This document shows positions 6,521 through 15,583 of a stretch of DNA of 64,000 nucleotides, one piece after another. This DNA is from an uncultured Allofournierella sp. (GTDB taxonomy: Bacteria > Bacillota > Clostridia > Oscillospirales > Ruminococcaceae), in the NCBI GenBank assembly GCA_944382705.1, contig CALWNE010000016.1:1-64000 (forward strand). Reading direction: 5' to 3'. How positions within the stretch are numbered: the first letter of the stretch is position 1; every line of letters begins with the position of its first letter. The position numbers were made by a program, and so were the translations under genes. Under the pieces are notes generated by a model that was not told the origin of the DNA, made no database searches, and was given only the letters and a program-made list of their open reading frames with translations.

Positions 6521-9157
6521 GTGACCAAAAAGAGATACATTTACCTATTCAGCGAAGGCAACAAGGACATGGTCGATATTTTGGGCGGCAAAGGCGCAAA
6601 CCTGGCCGAAATGACCAACATTGGCCTGCCGGTGCCTCAAGGATTCACCATCTCTACCGAAGCCTGTACCCAATATTATCAGGATGGCCGCCAAATCAAC
6701 CCGGAAATTTTGGCCGACATCTACGACTATGTGGGCAAGCTGGAAGAACTCACCGGCAAAAAGTTCGGCAGTCCCACTGCGCCTTTGCTGGTTTCGGTGC
6801 GTTCCGGTGCCCGAAAATCCATGCCCGGTATGCTGGATACCGTCTTGAATCTGGGCATGAATGACCAGGTAGCGGAGGCCCTGGCTACTTCCACCGGCAA
6901 CGGCCGGTTTGTATACGACAGCTACCGCCGGTTTGTGCAGATGTTCAGCGATGTGGTGATGGAACTTCCCACCCACGAATTTGAGGACATCATCGACCAG
7001 GTTAAGCAGGCCAAGGGCGTAACCCTGGATACCGAACTAGACGAACAGGACCTGCGGGAACTGGTGTTCAAGTTCAAGAGCCTGTACAAGAGCCACACCC
7101 ACACCGAATTCCCCTCTGACCCCAGAGTGCAGCTGACCGAAGCCATTAAGGCGGTGTTCCGCAGCTGGGACAACCCCCGTGCCAATGTGTACCGGCGGAT
7201 GCACGAAATCCCCTATGAATGGGGTACAGCAGTCAATGTGCAGCGGATGGTGTTCGGCAACAGCGGCCCCAATAGCGGCAGCGGTGTAGCCTTCACCCGC
7301 AACCCGGCCACCGGCGAGCGGGTGCTGTATGGCGAATATTTAATGAACGCCCAGGGCGAAGATGTGGTAGCGGGCATCCGCACCCCCAAGCCCCTGGCGG
7401 AACTGGAGCATCAGATGCCCCAGGTATATGCTCAGTTTTCTCAAATTGCCCGCAAGCTGGAAAACCACTACCGGGATATGCAGGACATGGAGTTCACCAT
7501 CGAGGACGGCCAGCTGTATATGCTGCAAACCCGAAGCGGAAAGCGCACCACTGCCGCCGCTGTAAAAATTGCGGTAGACATGGTGGACGAAGGCATGATT
7601 ACCAAGGAAGAAGCCATTCTCCGAGTGGACGCCAAACAGCTGGATAATCTGCTGCACCCCCAGTTTGACCCTCAAGCACTGAAGCAGGCTGACCGCATTG
7701 GCCAGGGCTTGGCCGCCTCCCCCGGTGCTGCCTGCGGTCAGGTGGTATTTACAGCCCAGGACGCCAAACAGATGGTACAAAGCGGCCAGATGCCAAAGGT
7801 TGTTCTGGTGCGGCTGGAAACCAGCCCCGAGGACATTGAGGGTATGGCTGTTGCCCAAGGCATTCTCACCGTGCGGGGCGGAATGACCAGCCACGCTGCC
7901 GTAGTGGCCCGTGGCATGGGCACCTGCTGTGTAAGCGGCTGCGGCGACATCACGGTGGACTACGCAAAGCAGCAGTTCACCCTGGCGGGAAAAACCTTCT
8001 GCAAGGGCGACTGGATTAGTCTGGATGGCGCTACCGGCTGCATCTATGGCGAAAAGCTGGCCACCGTATCCGCCTCCATCGGCGGTGATTTCCTCCGCTT
8101 TATGAACTGGGCAGACTCTTTGCGCCATTTGCGGGTATTTGCCAACGCCGATAACCCCAGAGACGCCCGCCAGGCCATCGAGTTTGGTGCAGAGGGGATC
8201 GGCCTTTGCCGTACCGAGCATATGTTCTTTGAGGCAGACCGAATCCAGGCTATGCGCGAAATGATTGTGGCAGAAAATGTGGTGGACCGCAAAAAGGCGT
8301 TGGCCAAGATTCTGCCTTACCAGCAAGGCGATTTCGAGGCCATGTATCGGGTGCTGGGGCAGCGGCCCATGACCATCCGCTTTTTGGACCCACCGCTCCA
8401 TGAATTCCTGCCCACCAGCGAGCAGGATATGGAAGCATTGGCCAAGGAACTGAACACCCCTCTGGAGCATCTGCGGGATGTGGTGAACAACCTGCACGAA
8501 TTTAACCCCATGATGGGCCACCGTGGCTGCCGGCTGGCAGTTTCCTATCCAGAAATTGCTCAAATGCAAACCACCGCTGTTATCAACGCTGCTATCCGGG
8601 TAAGCAAGGAGACCGGCCTGACCATTGTACCCCATATCATGATTCCTCTGGTGGGCGAAGCAACAGAACTTAAATTTGTAAAGGATGTTGTAACCGCCAC
8701 CGCCGACCGGCTGATTGCAGCCTCGGGCCTGTCAATGCAGTATCAGGTGGGCACCATGATTGAAATCCCCCGTGCGGCTCTCACCGCCAACGAGATTGCC
8801 GCTCATGCGGACTTCTTTAGTTTTGGCACCAACGACCTAACCCAGATGACCTTTGGATTCAGCCGGGACGATGCAGGCAAGTTCCTTCCCTATTACTATG
8901 AACACCGCATCTACGAGCAGGACCCCTTTGCTCATCTGGACCAAAAAGGTGTGGGCAAGCTGATGGAACTGGCCGTTACACTGGGGCGCAGTGCCCGGCC
9001 GGATTTGGGCCTTGGCATCTGCGGCGAGCATGGCGGCGACCCCAGCAGCGTGGAGTTCTGCCACAAGCTGGGCCTGGATTATGTATCCTGCTCCCCCTTC
9101 CGGGTACCCATTGCCCGGCTGGCAGCGGCGCAGGCTGCTATTAAGAATTCTCAGTAA
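6521..9157 (+). CDS. ppdK: Pyruvate, phosphate dikinase
   Basis: An 878-residue enzyme interconverting pyruvate, ATP and Pi with phosphoenolpyruvate, AMP and PPi. In anaerobes it often replaces pyruvate kinase or runs PPi-dependent glycolysis. The N-terminal nucleotide-binding domain carries GGKGANLAEM and SVRSGARKSMPGMLDT. The swivelling phosphohistidine domain has GGMTSHAAVVARGMG with the catalytic His at about residue 458. The C-terminal TIM barrel has GTNDLTQMTFGFSRDD and the LGICGEHGGDP motif with Cys at about 834. The GTG at 6521 is preferred over the in-frame TTG at 6512 because AGGGAGG (6505-6511) is correctly spaced from it. It appears to be a single-gene unit. Confidence 0.96.
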   Translation: MTKKRYIYLFSEGNKDMVDILGGKGANLAEMTNIGLPVPQGFTISTEACTQYYQDGRQINPEILADIYDYVGKLEELTGKKFGSPTAPLLVSVRSGARKSMPGMLDTVLNLGMNDQVAEALATSTGNGRFVYDSYRRFVQMFSDVVMELPTHEFEDIIDQVKQAKGVTLDTELDEQDLRELVFKFKSLYKSHTHTEFPSDPRVQLTEAIKAVFRSWDNPRANVYRRMHEIPYEWGTAVNVQRMVFGNSGPNSGSGVAFTRNPATGERVLYGEYLMNAQGEDVVAGIRTPKPLAELEHQMPQVYAQFSQIARKLENHYRDMQDMEFTIEDGQLYMLQTRSGKRTTAAAVKIAVDMVDEGMITKEEAILRVDAKQLDNLLHPQFDPQALKQADRIGQGLAASPGAACGQVVFTAQDAKQMVQSGQMPKVVLVRLETSPEDIEGMAVAQGILTVRGGMTSHAAVVARGMGTCCVSGCGDITVDYAKQQFTLAGKTFCKGDWISLDGATGCIYGEKLATVSASIGGDFLRFMNWADSLRHLRVFANADNPRDARQAIEFGAEGIGLCRTEHMFFEADRIQAMREMIVAENVVDRKKALAKILPYQQGDFEAMYRVLGQRPMTIRFLDPPLHEFLPTSEQDMEALAKELNTPLEHLRDVVNNLHEFNPMMGHRGCRLAVSYPEIAQMQTTAVINAAIRVSKETGLTIVPHIMIPLVGEATELKFVKDVVTATADRLIAASGLSMQYQVGTMIEIPRAALTANEIAAHADFFSFGTNDLTQMTFGFSRDDAGKFLPYYYEHRIYEQDPFAHLDQKGVGKLMELAVTLGRSARPDLGLGICGEHGGDPSSVEFCHKLGLDYVSCSPFRVPIARLAAAQAAIKNSQ

Positions 9158-9299
9158 AGCTGTGTTGAAACCTAGTGAAATAATATTACATCCCGACCCC
9201 TTGCCAAACGCACGCGCCCTCTGTGCTATGCAAGTATCCCCAAAGGTAACATTGCAAAGCTTCGGCGCAAACCGATAGTTTCAGCTCCCACCTGCTACT

Positions 9300-9971
9300 T
9301 TATAGCTGAATAATCACTTTGCCATTGAGGGCTCCTTTTGCCACGAGCTGCAATGCCTCATTAGTTTGAGAAAGGGAAAACAACGGGGTATGCAGGGCTG
9401 GCTTAATCTGCTGCGCTTCCACAATTTCTGTAACTTTTTGGAGCTGGGTGCCATCGGAGCGGACAAACACAAAGCGATATTCCTTGCCCTGCTTTTGGGC
9501 GGCTCGGTCAAACTTGCTGCCCACCAAAGTAAACAGCAGTTTTTTGGGGCCAGAAAATTGCCCCCGTTCTGCAAAAGCCTTGTTGGGACCGGTTCGCAGA
9601 CTCACCAGCCGCCCTCCTCGTTTCAAAACAGAAAGCTCATGCAAAAACTCTGACGCTCCCAGGGTATCGATTATATGGTCAACTTCTGACAACTGCTCCC
9701 AGTAATTTTCCTCCTTATAATCTATATATCGGTAGGCGCCCATCTCCAAAAACCGCTCTCTTGCCCGGCTGTTGCCGGTTACGATGACATCCAATCCCAT
9801 CGCTTTTGCAATGGGAACTGCCATCTGACCAAAACTGCCGGAGCCGCCGGGAATCAGGACAGTTTCTCCTGGCTTTGCCTCCAGTTCTTCGACGATTGCT
9901 TGGTATGCTGTTAAGCCGGTCAGCGGGATAGCGGCGGCCGTAGTAATCTTTGATCGCAGCTGCTGCGGCAC
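9300..9971 (-). pseudogene. MDR-family NAD(P)H quinone reductase/alcohol dehydrogenase, N-terminally truncated
   Basis: The frame encodes the Rossmann and C-terminal part of a zinc-independent medium-chain dehydrogenase: TAAAIPLTGLTAYQAI, the nucleotide-binding GGSGSFGQMAVPIAK, IIDTLGASEFL, RGGRLVSL and the terminal GALNGKVIIQL. Family members have about 320 residues, and the N-terminal GroES-like half (about 110 residues) is absent. Only a GTG at 9971 without a convincing ribosome site could start it. Homology stops near 9945-9955, where the opposite strand begins to encode the tail of a GH32 enzyme. The gene is therefore a rearrangement remnant and is unlikely to make an active oxidoreductase. 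Confidence 0.75.
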
Positions 9972-10188
9972 CCGCCGTGATATTCCCCATATTCGTCACA
10001 TCAGTGCTGCCCCGCAAGAAGGAAAACTCACCCTGCGGCTGCTGATGGACGGAAACTGTGTAGAACTGTTCGTTAACAATGGCGAGCGGACGATAACTGC
10101 CCTATTGGATACCCCTATGGATGCAACCCTTATTTCCTTTCATAGCGATGGCCCCGTGATTCTGGATCTTATCCACCACAACCTCTAA
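9949..10188 (+). pseudogene. C-terminal fragment of a GH32 glycosidase (levanase/sucrose-6-P hydrolase type)
   Basis: The + strand frame is in phase from about 9949 to the TAA at 10186-10188. It encodes IFDRS, then GKLTLRLLMDGNCVELFVNN and a tail ending ILDLIHHNL. This matches the C-terminal beta-sandwich of GH32 enzymes, where a segment of the type LRIxVDxSSVEVFVNxGE is typical. There is no start codon, ribosome site or catalytic five-bladed propeller. It is joined head-on to the truncated dehydrogenase, so both are leftovers of one deletion or rearrangement, or of an assembly join. Confidence 0.65.
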
Positions 10189-10265
10189 CATCCTTCTGGT
10201 TTTATCAGGGCCGCTCTCTATGAATAAGACCTGTCAAAACCATAAAATCTGTTGGTCAGCAACAT

Positions 10266-11696
10266 TTAATGGGAAAGCGCAGGAATCTGGGCAACCCAAC
10301 TGTTCTCGCTGCTGTTAATATAGCCGTTAAACTCATACACCGGCTGATAAAAACCCTTGGTATCGTAGAGGTAGGCCAGCTGGCACTGTTTGATATACAG
10401 TGTATCCCCTGGCTGAAAAGGAATATATTGCTCAAAATCCCCAGCCTGGACCTGCTCATAGGCCTGTCTTTCAGAAATGATTTCCTCTGTTGCCACATAC
10501 TCATTCCAATTCACGAAGTAGGAAAAATCACTGAGAGCACCCGTTTCATCAAACTGAATCATAACCGAACCCTGCTGAAATGCCTCGGTACCAGCCAAAA
10601 CATCCCCGTTTGGAATAACATCCCACCGCAAGGTGTTTCCATTTTGAACGGAAAATTCCGCGTTTTCCGGAAGCAGATTTTGCTCTTTCATCCAGGTTTC
10701 GTAGCGGTTGCCAAGCCGCCGGGCCTCTTCTTCCTTCAGCTGCGCCGCAGTTTGGGCAAATGTGGTATAATGCCATTCTCCCGTGCGGAAGAAAAACAGA
10801 ATCTGAAACTCCGTTCCGTTGCTGTTTGTTCCTGTGTAGCCCAGATTTTCGTCCTGCCTGCGGGTAACTTTTGAAAAGGTCAGGTGTTCCAGCTGCGCTA
10901 ATCCCGTTTTAACGGTTTGGATGTAGTTTTTATCTTCCGCATATTTGTTTCGATAAACTGCGGCCCTTGCATTGTGTTCGCCCAGCTGGCATTGGGTTAC
11001 AATCTCCACGGCAGATAAATCCTGCTTCACCGCCGGCAAAATATCCATATTGCCGTAAGGCTGGTGGTTATAAACACAGAACACCGCTCCCAGTCCCAAG
11101 CCAATGACACCGGGAATCAGCAGCACCCTGGCCATTGGTGCAAAGCGAAGCGCCTTTTCCCGAATTGTCGTGAGGATTGCCATGATGCAAAAGTACCCAA
11201 AAAGGCTGCCAAGCAGATTATGGAACAAATCATCCAGCTCAAAGATGCCGGTTCCAGTTAAGAATTGAACGCTTTCCAGGCAGGCGGTTAGGGTAAGCGA
11301 GATAGCCAATGTGACCCAAAATTTTTCCGCTTTTTTCCACAGCAGTGGCAGCAGAAACCCCAGCGGAGCAAACATTAGCATATTAAACAGAATCAACTGC
11401 AATTCACTGATTGACCAGTTGTTCCATGCATTGATGTAGCCGCTCAAAAAATCCAGATTCAGCGAGCCGGTAAAGTTGGCGCCACGGCTCAAAGAGGTAA
11501 GCCCCACCACAAGGAACATCCAGCAGCCCAGCAGAACTACGCTGACTGCCTGCGGTTTGGTCAGAACCTTTTTTCCGTGCAGCACCTTTTTATAAATAAA
11601 ATAACCTGCTGCCGCAAGCAGCAAAAATGCACTGCCGCCTATCAGGGCAAAGCCACCCCACCGAAGCAACTGATTAAAAATTGTAACAAGATCCAT
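10266..11696 (-). CDS. VanZ-like family membrane protein with long C-terminal extracytoplasmic domain
   Basis: A 476-residue protein with about five membrane segments in the first 210 residues and a soluble C-terminal domain of about 260 residues. The membrane part is VanZ-like: NMLMFAPLGFLLPLLW, then an ExxQ segment (ACLESVQF), then GIFELDDLFHNLLGSLFGY. VanZ proteins confer low-level teicoplanin resistance in enterococcal vanA clusters, and VanZ homologues occur widely in Firmicutes. The long polar extension has no motif I recognise. The ATG at 11696 follows AGGAGAGCG. The gene lies immediately downstream of vanS/vanR homologues, separated by a terminator, so co-regulation is plausible but unproven. 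Confidence 0.8.
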   Translation of the reverse strand: MDLVTIFNQLLRWGGFALIGGSAFLLLAAAGYFIYKKVLHGKKVLTKPQAVSVVLLGCWMFLVVGLTSLSRGANFTGSLNLDFLSGYINAWNNWSISELQLILFNMLMFAPLGFLLPLLWKKAEKFWVTLAISLTLTACLESVQFLTGTGIFELDDLFHNLLGSLFGYFCIMAILTTIREKALRFAPMARVLLIPGVIGLGLGAVFCVYNHQPYGNMDILPAVKQDLSAVEIVTQCQLGEHNARAAVYRNKYAEDKNYIQTVKTGLAQLEHLTFSKVTRRQDENLGYTGTNSNGTEFQILFFFRTGEWHYTTFAQTAAQLKEEEARRLGNRYETWMKEQNLLPENAEFSVQNGNTLRWDVIPNGDVLAGTEAFQQGSVMIQFDETGALSDFSYFVNWNEYVATEEIISERQAYEQVQAGDFEQYIPFQPGDTLYIKQCQLAYLYDTKGFYQPVYEFNGYINSSENSWVAQIPALSH

Positions 11697-11711
11697 GCAA
11701 CGCTCTCCTTT

Positions 11712-11764
11712 AAAAAAATAGCACCTGGCTTTCGTTCTTATTGTACCGAAAACCAGGTGCTATT
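11712..11764 (-). terminator. Terminator after vanS homologue
   Basis: AATAGCACCTGG and CCAGGTGCTATT form a 12-bp stem. On the minus strand it is followed by a run of seven T residues, so it is a strong intrinsic terminator between vanS and the VanZ-like gene. Confidence 0.85.
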
Positions 11765-11800
11765 ATTTTAAGTTTCTCTTGATAAAATCCTAAGAAAATC

Positions 11801-12859
11801 CTAAGAGTGGCTTTTTGCTGCCGGAATTGTTACAAGAATGGTTACGGTTTCATTCTTACTTTCCGCACAAAGCGTGCCCCCATGTAACTCAACAATCTCT
11901 TTTGCAATGGCTAATCCAAGACCAGCACCGCCAACGCCCGAAGCTCTTGCCTGGTCTATCCTATAAAATTTGTCACATAATTTCGCCAATTCATCTGGCG
12001 GAATTGTTTTGCCATGATTGCAGAATGCAATCTCCACCGTTTCGCCGCATTCTTTTGCAGAGATTACAATTTTTGTATGGGGATAACTATACGCTGCGGC
12101 ATTCTTCAATAAATTGCTAAATATCCTCGCCAGCTTTTCCCGGTCGGCATAAACAAAAAGATCTTCTCGTTCCATCTGAATTTCTGAGGTGTTTCCATTT
12201 TGGGCAAGCACCGGCAGCAGCTCATCCGTCAGTTGTACCAGCATATAACAAAGATCCACTTCCTCCTTGTTGAGCTGAATTTCCTGTAAGCTATACCTTG
12301 CAATTTCGAAGAACTCGTTGATCATTTTTTCCAGCTTGTATGCTTTTTCCAGCGTGATGTGTGTATATTTTTCCCGCTGCGCTTTTGGCATATCCTGTGC
12401 TTCGTCAAGAAGGCTGAGATAGCCGATAATCGAGGTAAGGGGCGTGCGGATGTCGTGGGCCAGATACATCACAAGATCGTTTTTCTGCTGTTCTGCAAGC
12501 TGCTCTCGGAAGATTCGTTTTTGCATTGCTTCATTCAGCTCTCGGATTTTTTGCTCGGTACAAGCCAGCCCTTGGGGCAGCTGCCCCTGGGACCCGCCGG
12601 ACAAAAGAGCCTCCAGCTGCCCATCGATTTCCTGAAACATTTTTACATAGCTCTGGGAAAAAACAACCATAAGCACCAGCAGCAATAAGAACAAAACCAG
12701 CATGGTTCCAAAATAGAGCAATGGATTTGCGCCTACACCGCAGTCCCGAAGCACAAAAACAACCCCAAACGCCAAGGCCACATAGGCGGCCACTGCACAC
12801 AATTGCAAAAATGCCTTTACCTGCATTCGAGTATAGTCGCAAGTATTTTTATTTTTCAA
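11801..12859 (-). CDS. vanS: VanS-like sensor histidine kinase
   Basis: A 352-residue membrane sensor kinase with two transmembrane segments (about residues 15-37 and 48-67) and almost no extracytoplasmic loop. The phospho-acceptor H-box is YLAHDIRTPLTSIIGYLSLL with His135, followed by N (SNLLKNAAAYS) and G (GGAGLGLAIAKEI) boxes. The KNDLVMYLAHDI-RTPLTSIIGY core closely follows enterococcal VanS of the A type as I recall it. The likely start is a TTG at 12859, which overlaps the end of the response regulator by 11 bp, so the pair is translationally coupled. VanS detects glycopeptide or cell-wall stress. No vanH, vanA/B or vanX gene is nearby, so the output may differ from classical resistance. 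Confidence 0.85.
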   Translation of the reverse strand: MKNKNTCDYTRMQVKAFLQLCAVAAYVALAFGVVFVLRDCGVGANPLLYFGTMLVLFLLLLVLMVVFSQSYVKMFQEIDGQLEALLSGGSQGQLPQGLACTEQKIRELNEAMQKRIFREQLAEQQKNDLVMYLAHDIRTPLTSIIGYLSLLDEAQDMPKAQREKYTHITLEKAYKLEKMINEFFEIARYSLQEIQLNKEEVDLCYMLVQLTDELLPVLAQNGNTSEIQMEREDLFVYADREKLARIFSNLLKNAAAYSYPHTKIVISAKECGETVEIAFCNHGKTIPPDELAKLCDKFYRIDQARASGVGGAGLGLAIAKEIVELHGGTLCAESKNETVTILVTIPAAKSHS

Positions 12860-13550
12860 TTTTATATCCTACTCCCCAAATTGTTTTAATGTATTTCGGA
12901 CGTTCTGCCGAATCCTTTAGTTTTTCTCGCAGATGGCGGATGTGGACAGTAATGGTATTATTTCTTTTGCTGTAATACTCATCCCTCCAGATTTTATGAA
13001 ACAGTTCTTCCGCACTGATTACATTGCCGGTATTTTCTAAAAGAATCTGCAAAATAGAAAACTCCGTAGGTGTTAAAACAACCGCTTGTTCATTCACATA
13101 GCATTCGTGTGTTTTGGTATTCATCAAAATGCCTGCGTGCGAAAGAATGCCCTGCTCTGTCTGTTCGGCCGCTGGCAGATTATAGCGCTTGTAGCGTCTG
13201 ATTTGTGCCTTTACCCTGGCCAGCAGTTCCAATGGACGGAACGGTTTGGTAAGATAGTCATCCGCCCCTAAAGTCAGGCCGGTGAGCTTATCCGTTTCTT
13301 GCTCTTTTGCGGTTAGCATAATGATGGGAAAGTTATAGTTTTCCCGAATTTTTTGGCAGAGCGTAAATCCGCTCATTTCGGGCATCATCACATCCAATAT
13401 GGCACAGTCTGGTTCAAATTCCCCCATACCTGCCAAAGCAGCTTGGGGCGAATAATATTTTAGTACCTGGTAGTTTTCGTTTTTTAAATACACCTCGATT
13501 AAATCTGCAATTTCTCTTTCATCGTCTATTACCATCACGATTTCCGACAT
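12849..13550 (-). CDS. vanR: VanR-like OmpR-family response regulator
   Basis: A 233-residue response regulator: receiver domain (residues 1-120) with DD acidic pocket, phospho-acceptor Asp53 in AILDVMMPEMSG, and the switch Lys in LTKPFRPLELLARVKAQ. A winged-helix OmpR-type DNA-binding domain follows, ending YIKTIWGVGYKIEK. Segments such as EIADLIEVYLKNENY, GADDYLTKPFRPLELLARVK and NNTITVHIRHLREK are nearly those of VanR of the A type. The ATG at 13550 is chosen because AAAGGAGG precedes it; the frame extends further but without a ribosome site. It is first in a vanR-vanS unit. Confidence 0.88.
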   Translation of the reverse strand: MSEIVMVIDDEREIADLIEVYLKNENYQVLKYYSPQAALAGMGEFEPDCAILDVMMPEMSGFTLCQKIRENYNFPIIMLTAKEQETDKLTGLTLGADDYLTKPFRPLELLARVKAQIRRYKRYNLPAAEQTEQGILSHAGILMNTKTHECYVNEQAVVLTPTEFSILQILLENTGNVISAEELFHKIWRDEYYSKRNNTITVHIRHLREKLKDSAERPKYIKTIWGVGYKIEK

Positions 13551-13688
13551 CCAATGCTGCCTCCTTTCGCATACGCTATGAAGCAAGGGTAAATCATCCA
13601 TTTACTATGTTTGTGATAGCACAGCAGGAATGCTGCGGTGTCAATTCAGCCAGAACGCCATAAGAGCTTTTGAAAAAAATATCGTTCT

Positions 13689-14249
13689 TTATAAATCTTT
13701 ACTTGCTAAGCCAGGGGGGTATTCCATGGGGCATTCCTGGTTTTTTGTGTAAACAAGCTCTGCAAACTGTCCATACTTGTTTACCTCTTTTAAATAAAAC
13801 CTCTTGAGGGCTTCTTTCTGTGAGAACAAAGGAATCCCTTGCCCCAACAGCACTGGCGCAATCTGCAGGATGATATGGTCAACCAGATTATGGTCCAACA
13901 ACGGAGATAAAATGGTATTTCCACCAATGACCCAAATATTTTTGCTTGTATCAATCTTTTTTACAAACTCTGCAACATCCCCTTTAATTGGGCTGAATTC
14001 TTTGCGGGATAGCGTATCAGAATGTGTGAAAACATAGTTTTTGGTGCTTGGATAGATTGGTGCTGCATTATCTGCTTTTTCTATCTCTGCAAAGGTTCGT
14101 TTGCCCATAATGGTAATGTCCATCGTTTTATAAAAACTATCATACCCTGTTTCTTCAATAGTACCTGTCTGATACAGCCAATCCAAATTATGTGACTTGT
14201 CCGCAAGGTAGCCGTCCATGGTCACACATCCATAAAAGTATACACTCAT
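13689..14249 (-). CDS. Dihydrofolate reductase-like / RibD C-terminal family protein
   Basis: A 186-residue protein with the DHFR fold of the RibD C-terminal family: SVYFYGCVTMDGYLADK at the N-terminus, MGKRTFAEI, and the NADPH-binding IWVIGGNTILSPLL, then the family tail with PVLLGQGIPLF. Such stand-alone proteins are probable NADPH-dependent reductases of unknown substrate and are usually not the essential folate enzyme. The ATG at 14249 has GGAGAAGG five bases upstream; a second possible start is at 14264. It is a single gene with no obvious operon partner. Confidence 0.8.
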   Translation of the reverse strand: MSVYFYGCVTMDGYLADKSHNLDWLYQTGTIEETGYDSFYKTMDITIMGKRTFAEIEKADNAAPIYPSTKNYVFTHSDTLSRKEFSPIKGDVAEFVKKIDTSKNIWVIGGNTILSPLLDHNLVDHIILQIAPVLLGQGIPLFSQKEALKRFYLKEVNKYGQFAELVYTKNQECPMEYPPGLASKDL

Positions 14250-14468
14250 TTTAGCCTTCTCCATCAAAATTGCATTTATCGGCAGCTTTATTATACTACA
14301 CTCTATCACCGAACCAAACAAAAATTCAACCTTGCCCGCCGATTGCCCATTGCATTTATAAAATCAGGATATTTGCCAAAGCAATCCTCTGCTGTAAGCT
14401 GTTTTTTAAAAAGCCTGTCTCTCACCCCGGCAAAAGCTACAAGCAACCTTCTAGTCCTTTTCAAACAG

Positions 14469-14507
14469 CAAAAAGCAGCCATTTTCTCGGTGGAAAATGG
14501 CTGCTTT
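14469..14507 (-). terminator. Terminator after anti-sigma gene
   Basis: A perfect 15-bp stem (AAAGCAGCCATTTTC with its complement) and 6-nt loop followed by T residues on the minus strand, 25 bp past the anti-sigma stop. Confidence 0.85.
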
Positions 14508-14532
14508 CATCTGTATCTTGAACCGTGCAAAT

Positions 14533-15537
14533 TTACCGAGTTATGCCTTCCAGCGGGAAGGTAAGGCTCCAATTTCCCGTAATGCGCGAGCTATATGTAA
14601 CAAACCATCCATACACTTCACATTCCTGTAAATCCACATCCGATAAATTGAACACATATTCCTCATATCGGTCTTGGTGCGCATTGTCGGTGGAAAAGCC
14701 CACATTTGCGATGCAATGAATTTCCTCGCCCTGGTTGTTTTTAAGGTAGATATAGCCCTGACTGCCTGGTTTTTCGTATTTGACTTGGATATGCAGTTTG
14801 CCGTCTACATATCCTATCCCCATGATATCCACTCCATCTATGGGCGAACAAAGAACGCCTGTTGTTTTCAGTGCACGAAAATTATCCCTCACTTCACGGT
14901 AGTTTACCCCGGCACCACCAAAAATACCGGTTGGAATCATTGTTTCAGCGTCACTAATTTTGCTTGTATCCAAATCAGGTAATGCTGCGTCATACTGCCG
15001 TTTATTGCTTAATATTTCTACAACAGAAAAGGTAATTTTTTCGCCTATAATATCTTGGCTATCCCATTGTGATATGGAAATAAGGAAAGTGGCCGTTTTT
15101 GTTTTGGCATCGTAACCGATGGCTTCGCACGAACTATTGCAATCAAACGGTGTATTGATGCTGTAGCTATCAAACAAGTCTATGGTTTCATCAATTCTAT
15201 CTTCTTCAAAATCCTGTACGGAAACAAAAATCTTTGCTTCACTTCCCTCCACATAAGCCGAAATTACCTCAAACTTAATCCCTTTATCATTGCAAGACAT
15301 CCTAACCGGCCTTAACTTTTGAGCAATTGCCGGCGCTACTCTGTAGAGCAGATTGTAAGTTGGATCAAAAGCTGCTGCCGCCCATACCGGAGCAGACATT
15401 GTAAGGACAAACAGTAAGCAAGCTGCCATAGCTGCCCACTTGGTCCATCTATGGTTTTTTTCCAGATGTTTTGAGGCTTCTTGGTAATAGTCATCATGAA
15501 CTTCATTCATGGCTTCAAAAAATTTTGCTGCGTTCAT
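14533..15537 (-). CDS. Membrane-anchored anti-sigma-like protein (DUF4179 type)
   Basis: A 334-residue protein with a cytoplasmic N-terminus of about 32 residues, one transmembrane segment (WTKWAAMAACLLFVLTMSAP) and a large extracytoplasmic domain. Size, topology and position directly after an ECF sigma gene match the DUF4179/anti-sigma family of Firmicutes, in which the short N-terminus sequesters the sigma factor. The extracytoplasmic part has no motif I can assign. The ATG at 15537 overlaps the expected stop of the full-length sigma gene (ATGA), which fits translational coupling. If the sigma factor is inactive because of its frameshift, this gene has lost its partner. Confidence 0.75.
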   Translation of the reverse strand: MNAAKFFEAMNEVHDDYYQEASKHLEKNHRWTKWAAMAACLLFVLTMSAPVWAAAAFDPTYNLLYRVAPAIAQKLRPVRMSCNDKGIKFEVISAYVEGSEAKIFVSVQDFEEDRIDETIDLFDSYSINTPFDCNSSCEAIGYDAKTKTATFLISISQWDSQDIIGEKITFSVVEILSNKRQYDAALPDLDTSKISDAETMIPTGIFGGAGVNYREVRDNFRALKTTGVLCSPIDGVDIMGIGYVDGKLHIQVKYEKPGSQGYIYLKNNQGEEIHCIANVGFSTDNAHQDRYEEYVFNLSDVDLQECEVYGWFVTYSSRITGNWSLTFPLEGITR

Positions 15538-15583
15538 CCCAACACCTCTTTTGCCCTTAAATAGCGCTTCATTTTTTTACGAA

